A DNA stretch of 64,000 nucleotides from Paragonimus skrjabini miyazakii (Eukaryota > Platyhelminthes > Trematoda > Plagiorchiida > Troglotrematidae). Below are positions 56,271 to 64,000 of this stretch, piece by piece. The stretch's first letter is position 1; every line of letters begins with the position of its first letter. A program made the position numbers and the translations under genes. Below the pieces are notes generated by a model. The model was not told where the DNA came from, searched no databases, and saw only the letters and a program-made list of their open reading frames with translations. The stretch is taken from NCBI GenBank assembly GCA_014338405.1, contig JTDE01000993.1:73176-137175 (forward strand). Reading direction: 5' to 3'.

Positions 56271-57773
56271 CTGGCATGATACAAGTATACGACCAAGGAT
56301 ACAAACATTCACAGGGAAAACAACATTTCAACAGAGATTCAAAGTTCATATATTTCACAAACGACTCTGATGATTGATGATCTTGTTAGACAGAAGATGA
56401 GAGTAATCAATTTAAACACAGTGTAGAAAAAGGTCATCAGCAACAAACTCAAGTTCCGGTTCGCGGAATTGCACTCATCTTCGAAAAATACATGAATGAT
56501 AGAACAAGACGATCAAATAAAGTAAACATCAAAAGTTATGAACCTAAACGTGTTTAGCATAAACAACACGATGTTATACTAGGGAAAAACAAGATCAAAC
56601 TATACCAAAGCGATATCTGATATGTAAAAAATGTCAGCTCCACCTGTTATATTTCGTTTAAGGAAATATGATACAATCACTGTTATTCTCATTACTTCTG
56701 TCAAAACCAAAAGTTTGAGATCAAGCTATCTCTGATCTGCAAAACGTTGTCCCGGGTTGAAGGTTAGCTAAACACAAATTTATAATCAAATCCTTCAAAC
56801 AAATTACTGCTTCAGCGGAAAAAAGAGCTGAATGAATGCAGACGTTAGCCACGTACTACTAACAGAAGGTTTTCTGTTTATCTGCATCTTTGGAATGTGG
56901 TTTTTACAATATTCCAATACAAAAGCTTGAATTGATAATTATTCAGTACTTTGTACAAAGCCGTTTTAGTCGTAGCAGTCTTTTGAACCGAATGGCGGAG
57001 ACACTTCTGACAGTTAGCAGTGGTCCTTCGATCGACTATTCGGGTTGTTTTCACTGAGTTAATTGAACTGGAAATGATAAAGAAATGATAGACTGTTTTG
57101 AGTCCCATCCTCCCTAATGAAGTGTGTTTTCGGTGCAACAATTCATCCAATCCACCAGGTTGTTTCTTTGTGACCAATTGTCTGCGACAAGGAAAATGTG
57201 ACCACGATTTCTGAAATTGAATCACAGGCCAAGATACCCAGTGGGTGAGAAGTAAGGGAACTACCGGGAAAGGTGGTCGTAGAAAAACTTCTGTTACGAG
57301 CGAATAAAAATGGTTCAGTATGCACTGACTGGGTGTCTCGTTACGGAGGAAGATCCTGGGTCAGCAAACAGTGGAGTGATCAAGGAAGGAGATTGTGCAC
57401 ATAGTATTATTGTGTTATCGATCAGCTATGTGCTTCGTTGTTTGCTCGTGCTACTGCACGTGTCAATCACAATTGATGTGAAATTTATAAGTGCTTTTCG
57501 AAATATCTGATATTTCTATACCATTGCACTGTGTTTGGACTACTCTATCCCATTACATACATAATTTGGTAGAGCAAACACTTCCCTTGGAATAAGTTCC
57601 CTTTTTAGGGTACATTAACCAACATTGTTTTTGAATAAGACAATGAGAAGACGTAAATCATGTGATGTTCTTCGGAGTAGCATTTCGTACATTCTGATCA
57701 CGCATGGACATGTAACTAATTTTAAACATTAAGATAAGGTTTCATAGGGTGGAACTAATGGCTTAGGGGGTCA
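56271..57773. other. Intergenic DNA
   Basis: No gene recognised. A 115-residue minus frame at 56878-57225 has no motif and overlaps another at 57143-57325. It lies just beyond the 3' end of the minus-strand PLE. Confidence 0.45.
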
Positions 57774-58639
57774 GACAGACAAACAGACACGGAAATGAAG
57801 ATTAAACAAATGGGGATGCTGACTGCCAGGCAGCCGCAACGTCAACACAAATTGTTTTTGAACACACAGGAGGGAATTATGACGTCTGATAACCAAAGCC
57901 CCAGCAAACTGGATGTTGCATTTCCGGTGGCTTCGAAAAATCACAGAGAATGCGTCACAACCCTTGACTGTGTGTTCTGCTTGGATTATGTGTTTCGCAA
58001 TTGATTATGCTGAGTGCCGTCCGTCGGCCTCTATGCACGTGCCTGGCGTTTCTAGTTGTGTTACCAGCCACTTGGGAACATGCTCTCTGATACGAGAAGC
58101 TAGCTGTCGGTTTGTCTTCCCTATGTAGCTCATACTGCAACTACATGAATATTTGTATAAACAATGGGATGTGACAGACGTAGGCTGTTTATTCGTAGCC
58201 GAGGAGACTAGTAAGGCCTTGGTTCGCTGTATTATACATAGTTTACAGCGATATAGGATTTGGATACAGCAGCTGTTAGACATTTTTTTGTCATTGTTGA
58301 ACAGCCATCTCCTAGTAACGGGAGTTCTAAGTATACCGTCTTCTTTGGTACCGTTGTTTCTTGTATCCTTGGGGTAATGACACCGCTATATTTCTTGGTA
58401 AATTGCAAGGGGTACCCGTTGGTCAGCAACGTATTTCTGAGTGTGCTTAATTCTTGCGGTAGATTATCATCTGTGCATAGCCTCCGTACTCTGTGAAAAA
58501 GCGTTCGAACAAGGCTTCTCTTATAATGCCATGAACAGAGGCTTTCAAAATGTATATACTGTCCTGTCCAGGTAGGCTTTCTGTAAATAGATCTCCCTAT
58601 CGTGCCATCTGATCTTCGGATAACTACAGTGTCCAAGAA
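57774..58639 (-). pseudogene. PLE-1 thumb and GIY-YIG endonuclease, minus copy
   Basis: Continues VIRRSDGTIGRSIYRKPTW (near 58565-58621) through LFHRVRRLCTDDNLPQEL. It shifts frame near 58240-58280 into a 92-residue frame with YKYSCSCSMSYIGKTNRQLA (near 58100-58160), the GIY-YIG nuclease core: the YIG and the following Arg are present. EHVPKWL follows. After a stop, AFSVIFRS and LLCVQKQFVLTLRLPG (near 57850-57900) complete the C-terminus. The nuclease nicks target DNA. Confidence 0.9.
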
Positions 58640-59428
58640 CGGAAGGCAGTTGTTTAATTCGTTCTTTCTACTCAGCTCGAGGTTGGATGTGCTTGATTCA
58701 ACTGCAAGAATAGTGCGTTTAAATCGCTTGATTTATCAAAAATAGCTAGGATGTCGTCTACGTAGCGCATGTACAGTATTGGTTTTGACAAACTTTCACC
58801 TAATGCAGATTCCACCTTAGGCATAAAGCAGTCAGCTAGGGGTGGACCAAGTGGACTGCCGATTGCAACCTCGTCCACTTGCCGGAAAGTAAACGTCTGG
58901 AAGTTGAATTTCACATTATGTGTACAAAGGAGTAGTAATGATTTTAGTTCGGGTACTGGAATAGGAAAAGGAGCATTGCTTCTTAGAATAAAACTGCAAA
59001 TGCTATCAACAGCTTCATGCAATGGAGTGTTAATGAAAAGGGACGTAATATCGAATGAACACATCAGTTTGTTTCGAACATCCAAACCGTCTACATAATT
59101 TACAAGTCCAAACTGTCTTTCAGGCTGTACTTACTGAAACGTTTCCTGACCGGTTCAAGCAGATCAGCTAGTCAACCGGCTAACTTGTGCTACGGTGCGT
59201 TTCACATTGACATAATGGGCCGAAGTGGGACATTGGGCTTGTGGGTTTTGGACAATCCATGCATATGCGGTACTCTTGTGTCCATTGGCTTCAACAACTT
59301 GTATTGGTCTGCAGAAATTACGTCATTTATCCTCGGTTGTTCTAACCTGCAGATGATTTCCTTTTCCAATTCCTGGACGTTGTCGGGAGTGTCATCTGGC
59401 AAACACTTCTGAGTGTCACCCAGAAGTT
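58640..59428 (-). pseudogene. PLE-1 reverse transcriptase, minus copy
   Basis: The fingers block HMHGLSKTHKPNVPLRPIMS (near 59213-59272, normally GLPKTHK) is followed by stops at about 59199 and 59187. It then continues LADLLEPVRKRFSKYSLKD to MCSFDITSLFINTPL (motif A, near 59060), TFRQVDEVAIGSPLGPPLAD (motif B region, near 58870) and YMRYVDDILAIF (motif C, YVDD at 58753-58764). The catalytic Asp residues of motifs A and C are kept. The frame shifts at about 58665. RT copies the element RNA in the nucleus. Confidence 0.92.
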
Positions 59429-59928
59429 CAATGTGTTCGTTCGATGTGACGTCCCTTTCCATTAACATTCCGTTACATGAAACTGTTGATAGCATTCGCA
59501 CTTTTATTCTAGGAAGCAATGCTGCTTTTCCTATTCCAGTATCCGAACTAAAATCAATACTACTCCTTTGTACACATAATGTGAAATTCAACTTCCAGAC
59601 GTTTACTTTCCGGCAAGTGGATGGGGTTGCAATCGGCAGTCCACTTGATCCACTCCCAGCTGATTTCTTTATGGCTAAGGTGGAATCTGCATTAGGTGAA
59701 AGTTTGTCAAAGCCAATAGTGTACAAGCGCTGCGTAGACGACATCCTAGCTATTTTTGATAATTCAAGTGATGTAAACTCATTATTTGCGAAGTTGAATC
59801 AAGCACACCCCAACTTCAAGATAATTAGAGAGAACGAATTAAACAACTGCCTCCCGTTCTTGAACATTCTAGTTATCCGAAGATCAGATGGCACGATAGG
59901 TAGATCTATTTACAGAAAGCCTACCTAG
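59429..59928 (+). pseudogene. PLE-1 reverse transcriptase, plus copy
   Basis: Plus-strand partial copy, open for about 170 codons from SSMCSFDVTSLSINIPL (motif A) through TFRQVDGVAIGSPLDPLPAD to YKRCVDDILAIF (motif C, 59731-59742, first Tyr replaced by Cys: CVDD) and RRSDGTIGRSIYRKPT, then a stop at 59929. It matches the minus copy closely and lacks the GIY-YIG part. Its start coincides with the 5' break of the minus copy, so the two are head to head. A minus frame at 59202-59744 runs across the junction and is an artefact. Confidence 0.9.
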
Positions 59929-60533
59929 ACAGGACAGCACAGATGCTGACGTCCGTAAGATTAAACTTCTCCTCTTACCACCGAGTACATCCTGGTTGCA
60001 GACTCTGGATACTGGAGTTACATTAGTATTCAATGAAAAGTATGAGAAGTAATTTTTGAGGCTAACATTATAGAAGTCACCAATGAGATCCAAAGCTACC
60101 ATTCCCCGGATCATTAAAGAAGCGATTACTATACGTCTTAATCAAATACGCTTAATTATAGACTGCAGTATTCCTAGTATACTTACTTCTAAATGGATCC
60201 TGGGGGCCCCAAAATCGTTCCTCTCATCAGTGGTGCAAGTTCACTTCGAGGACTTCTCGGTTAAGTGGATGCCCCAGACTGAGTTAAAATTTTCCCGACT
60301 CTTCAAATTTATACAAGTTAGCATGCCTACTAGGTAAACTCATAGTAGTATAAATCAGCCAAACATGTCAGAAAAAGGGCTGCCAGGGTGTGTACGAATA
60401 TGGAGGCGCTGAACCACTCCATCCTATTCCGATGTTTACCGTTATGAAATGGTCGTCATGTGAGGGCATTCAATCAATGATAATCATCTTAACTGTCATG
60501 AACTGCCATTTCTCCTCAAGAACAAACATAGAC
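59929..60533. other. Sequence between PLE copy and hammerhead repeats
   Basis: No RT or nuclease motif recognised. It may belong to the PLE non-coding part, as it lies between the coding remnant and the hammerhead repeat, but no copy elsewhere in this window supports that. An 84-residue frame at 60083-60337 has no motif. Confidence 0.45.
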
Positions 60534-60676
60534 AGTTGAAACACTGGGTTCCCTTCCATAACTTCATCAGCGCCGAAAGAAGACATGTTGTGATGTTAAC
60601 ATTTCGTTTACTCTCATCAGTCGCAAACGTAAAACATGCAAGTTATATACGACAGACAATTAGAGATAGACAGGGT
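60534..60676 (-). mobile_element. PLE-associated hammerhead repeat, minus copy
   Basis: Minus strand: CCTGTCTATCTCTAATTGTC, TATATAACTTGCATGTTTTA, CGTTTGCGACTGATGAGAGT, AAACGAAATGTTAACATCAC, AACATGTCTTC, GATGAAGTTATGG, GGGAACCCAGTGTTTCAACT. The length of 143 bases matches the 35-kb copy. CTGATGA and GAAA are intact, but the bases at the cleavage site are shortened (AACATCACAA for AACATATCGCAA), so cleavage is doubtful. Confidence 0.88.
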
Positions 60677-60751
60677 TTGCATGTTTTACGTTTGCGACTG
60701 ATGAGAGTAAACGAAATGTTAACATATCGCAACATATGTCTTCTTTCTGCG
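60677..60751 (+). mobile_element. PLE-associated hammerhead repeat, plus copy
   Basis: Direct inverted partner of 60534-60676, with no spacer beyond the minus copy's own 5' part. It runs TTGCATGTTTTACGTTTGCG to CTTTCTGCGCTGATGAA and then diverges. It carries the intact ribozyme core at 60692-60732. Confidence 0.88.
60692..60732 (+). ncRNA. Minimal type I hammerhead motif, intact
   Basis: TTGCGA (60692-60697), CTGATGA (60698-60704), GAGTAAAC (60705-60712), GAAA (60713-60716), TGTT paired with AACA (60717-60724, no loop), TA, then TCGCAA (60727-60732), the exact complement of TTGCGA. All catalytic-core residues are present; the cleavage triplet is AUA and cleavage is predicted after 60726. Stem II is very short, perhaps one G-C pair, which resembles the small hammerhead variants known from Penelope-like elements. 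The palindromic, loopless stem III suggests activity as a dimer. Confidence 0.82.
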
Positions 60752-63490
60752 CTGATGAAATCTTAGACAATGTTTTTGATGAACAGAAACCCTCCCGACT
60801 GTTATTGAATAAACTTTTATCACCTTTCTACTCGGCTGGTTGATACTTTTGGAGCTTATTCTTCAATATTCCGATTCAAGAAGAAATGCCAGTCAATGTA
60901 CCCATTATACATGGTATTGAACAAACACTGTAACCCGAGAACTGTTGCGTGATCACATGGGGTCGATATGAAGTTTCGTGTGTGCGGCTGTATACTTTTG
61001 CATACTCGCCCCAAGGTTTTCTGACATCCCCAGAGTGACCACTCACAACATTGGTCTGTTAGCCGCATATGCATAGCTCTGCCAATGTGAACGAAACTCA
61101 GACCAGGCAATTAATTGTGGTGTGTAAGTGGATAACTGAGACTGAGACTCAACTACAATTACGTTGGGTAGCCCTGAAACCTTTTAATGTGATTTTTTTA
61201 AAATCTTAGTAGACCAAATTCAAGGGAAACCTATCACTTGTTTCATGACAGATATCCCGATAAACTCAAGTGGCATCAGAACCTATTTCTAAGGGTACAG
61301 GATTGAATAAGAAAAGCAGAGAGTATGCAGCATCAAGATGGGGTCGGTCAATAAGTTACAAGCAAAACTAGAGATAAAAAGCCGAGTTTTGGCAGCGGTC
61401 GTTCACAAGCATCAATAAGAAAGCAGTCTAAAGTGCTGCATATACCAACTTCTAGTATGTAAAAAAAATTCGCAAGAACTGTGGACAGATGTCCAGGAGT
61501 CCACCCAGTCCCATGGAATTGGATTTCCAGTACCTGAAAATATATTGTTAACTGACACGGTCATTTTCATTTGCATAGTTTTAGTGACTCACACAATATT
61601 CATGATAGGAGTAAGAAGAGCAGATACTACAATCCGAAAATTTATCGGATACGAGAATAAGTACCTAGTGTGGATTATATGAAAATGGTTTTGTGGTCGT
61701 TTGTTCAATGAACGTGTAACAGATCACATCGACTTCACTGTATGTAGGCGCAGGTTATAAAGTATCTTACTAAGCTACGGGAGGAAGTTGTTATGTATCT
61801 GGATCAACTGTCAGTAACCGATAAACCATCCACTTTTAACAAGATGGAGCTCCGGTAGATAATCCGAGATAAGTAACAAGACGATTGAATGAAAATCCTC
61901 TGGGTGGAGGATTGTCAGTGTCTGTAAAGTGGTCACGTAGAGAGCCAGTTTTGATGCCGACGGGTTACATCTTATGAGTTTACAACCAACAGGCGTTAGC
62001 ACGTAGATCGATTAGGAGGAGCTTCCGATGCCTCTTGGTACTCACCCTCAAACCAATACTCCACAACTGGCTTCGTTCTCGACTAGACTCATGAAGTAGA
62101 GACAGTCTAAGCGAGAGAACGAACAGTCCACCTCTCGAACAACGAGCCAGAACATCTACCCACTCGACCACTAGTTCTATGAGTCTATTTCTTAACACGG
62201 GAATTTGTATGCAATTGAGTAATTACCTATTTCATCAATCTGCTAGTGCGAAAGAACATGGCTCACTTCGGATAACCAGTTTGGATTGGCTACAGCTGCA
62301 AGGGCTCGAAGTGGTGACTACATCACTCACTCTAAAACCGATTACATGAACTGTTTCACATCTAACTGATAAAGTGGGAGCAGGTTTCGTAAACCGGCCC
62401 TAGTTAACAACCAGCAACGGGAGCATGTTATCCCTCATATCGATCAGTAATGTTCACCAACAATAATGAAAAATTAAACAATTAATGGTCATTAATTCAG
62501 TTTCTTACTTCTCACCGCAGCATCGGCTTATTTCGATTAGACGACAGAGAAATGGCAGACAAGTAGTACAATTTTATATACGACAAATAATGTATGTATA
62601 CCTGAGGCACAATCTTTCTGGACAAAAACAACCATTGTGAACGTCTCGGATATATTGAGACCAACTGAAACTTAATCCCACAATCAGCTATCAGTTTGTG
62701 CCGGACGCGAAGCTCGCTCACACTGACAAGACCGTGAGACTGGGATCAACGGACTGACGTTGCAAGTGACCGTTTGAGACAAATCAGGAAACCATAAAGC
62801 AAGTCGTATACACGAAACGTCGGATCAACTTGACGAGACACACAAACCCAGTAAAGAATGAGATTACGTTGCAAATGGACCGAATCAACAGGTCAAAAAA
62901 GGGATATGGCTAGCAGTTGTGACATGTTGATGAGCGTTGTTTGGCCAATTCGGCTCGTGTAGAAATCCTCGGGAGTTTGGCAAGAGACCATGTATTTTGT
63001 TTTCGGATCAGAAGTGTAGAGCGATAATAGTATCATACTCAAGTTTTCTTTTGCCTTAACTTAGGAACAAGCAATGGGCCCAGGCAAACCGCTCTTTTCG
63101 ACAAAGGAGGAGCAACAAGTTTTACCGGTGGGTCACCATCTGTGGTAATTCCAGAACAATTAGCGGTATTTATAACCTTAATACTACAAAAGAATAACGA
63201 AAACTAGAAACATCACCAACGTGTTAACGTTCAGATGTTATCGGTATGTAGAATTCGTCTGATGGTCGAGGTACTACCGCATTTCATACGAGCACAGGAA
63301 AGTGATGTAGATCTAAAACAGAATATCCTCCACAAGCCAGACACGCTTAACGGTTGCACACACATAGATCATGCTGATCAACACTCCGGATATTGGTAGG
63401 TAGCAATAGTTCTTCTCATCTCGAATGACGTGGTTGTATCCATAAGATTAAAGACGCCATCCTAAAAGATTGCCCCCCGCAGAGCAATTT
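60752..63490. other. Intergenic DNA with one imperfect inverted repeat
   Basis: No gene recognised. At 62072-62123 TTCGTTCTC and GAGAACGAA form 9-bp arms with further partial pairing inside (GACTAGACT against AGTCTAAGC). The minus strand of 61980-62180 has a faintly tRNA-like GGTCGAGTGGGTAGA, not enough to call a SINE. Confidence 0.5.
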
Positions 63491-64000
63491 CTCTGTGCCA
63501 ACACATTACTGACAGCTCTAATACCCACAAATATGGCCAGAATCTTGGAATGTACGCAAGTAATACGCCAGTCAACTAGTTGCGTTATTCAGCATAGGGT
63601 ACATTCCTTTGACAGAAAAGTAGAGGAGAGTATCATGGGCATACTCCACGTCAGTTGGCATACTAACAGCGAGAAACGCCATACCAAGGTCATTGTATCC
63701 ATTAAGCACTCAAGAATGGCGTCAGCAACAAAACTGAACAGGAATGGGGAAATCAACCTCCGTGACGAGTTCCCGAAACAGGTTCCCATAAACCGTTATT
63801 GTGTTTTTAAAATGAGCTACGTAACGAACTCACAGCATTTACGTTTCTCCGAGAGCCCAGTACGAAGAAGACAGCCCTAGAGAACGTTGCGAGCAACCAA
63901 CGGAAAACTAGCTTGAAGTCTAAAAATACGTAGACTGTTGGTTGCTCAAGGCGGTGTCGATTATTCGAAATCTATTGAGGGCAAGCAGATAGCCGTCGAT
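63491..64000 (-). pseudogene. Non-LTR reverse transcriptase fragment, minus, runs off the window
   Basis: Read right to left across frames: STYVFLDFKLVF-like motif A (YVFLDFK near 63916-63936), an RT segment with TVYGNLF (63780-63800), SPFLFSFVADAILE (63705-63750, normally GCPLSPFLFN), and VEYAHDTLLY (63620-63650), the YADD box with the first Asp replaced by His. At least three frameshifts. The plus-strand 136-residue frame at 63470-63880 is antisense to it. It differs from the 16-18 kb LINE in sequence; clade undetermined. The element continues beyond 64000. Confidence 0.82.

Larger units (their letters stand above)
57774..59428 (-). mobile_element. Penelope-like element, family 1, minus-strand copy
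   Basis: Partial PLE reading right to left: RT fingers, palm with intact YVDD, thumb, GIY-YIG endonuclease and C-terminal block ending near 57774. It is 5'-truncated at a junction with an opposite-orientation copy at about 59429. Two frameshifts and several stops. Compared with usual PLE proteins it lacks the N-terminal part. It is the best-preserved coding retroelement of the window. Confidence 0.92.

Noticed and set aside
58260..59098. Plus-strand frames at 58260-58496 and 58769-59098
   Set aside because: Antisense shadows of the minus-strand PLE coding sequence.
59202..59744. 180-residue minus-strand frame across the PLE junction
   Set aside because: Its right part is the antisense of the plus PLE copy and its left part is the sense RT of the minus copy; a chimera made by the inversion.
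63470..63880. 136-residue plus-strand frame
   Set aside because: Antisense to a LINE reverse transcriptase with recognisable SPFLF and YADD-like motifs.
1..64000. CRISPR arrays, operons, ribosome binding sites, rRNA genes, spliced-leader gene
   Set aside because: The sequence is eukaryotic in character; no regularly spaced repeats, rRNA segments or recognisable flatworm spliced-leader sequence were seen.

Overview
This window looks like gene-poor, repeat-rich nuclear DNA from an animal, most probably a flatworm of the digenean (fluke) group. The grounds are moderate AT-richness (judged by eye), no operons or long intact genes, many decayed retroelements of several classes in both orientations, a fixed 100-N assembly gap, and a short tRNA-headed retroposon that carries a hammerhead-ribozyme motif, as the schistosome Sm-alpha element is known to do. 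The organism call is inference; the retroelement calls rest on protein motifs read from the sequence.

Layout. 0-16 kb is mostly unrecognisable intergenic DNA with a 286-bp-spaced direct duplication (2.4/2.7 kb), copies of the tRNA-headed, ribozyme-bearing SINE (here SINE-1), one copy of a second tRNA-headed SINE (SINE-2, 7.1 kb), simple repeats, a strong hairpin at 15.0 kb and the longest uninterrupted ORF of the window (6005-6580, minus, unknown). 16.2-18.3 kb is a decayed non-LTR retrotransposon (endonuclease plus 5' half of the reverse transcriptase). 19.6-20.2 kb is unusually CpG-rich. 24-30 kb holds more SINE-1 copies and a possible coding exon (27431-27889). 31.4 and 51.3 kb hold two fold-back elements whose arms are SINE-2 tRNA-like sequences. 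36.9-40.5 kb holds three copies of a repeat with clustered CCAAT boxes. 43.8-46.0 kb is a dense cluster of SINE-1 copies, one with an intact hammerhead core. 47.05-48.4 kb is one Penelope-like element (PLE), 55.15-56.3 kb a Ty3/Gypsy pol remnant, 57.8-59.9 kb a second PLE family as two head-to-head partial copies, and 60.5-60.75 kb an inverted pair of a repeat with an intact minimal hammerhead, also seen decayed at 35.1 and 52.8 kb and likely the PLE terminal repeat. The right edge holds a second non-LTR reverse transcriptase fragment (minus).

How it fits together. The content is a set of retroelements, mostly dead at protein level, two of which (SINE-1 and the PLE-associated repeat) independently carry type I hammerhead cores with the same unusual design: a 6-bp stem I and a loopless palindromic stem III. 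I could not assign any host protein-coding gene by name; the candidate exons listed are supported only by open frame, composition and splice-like borders.
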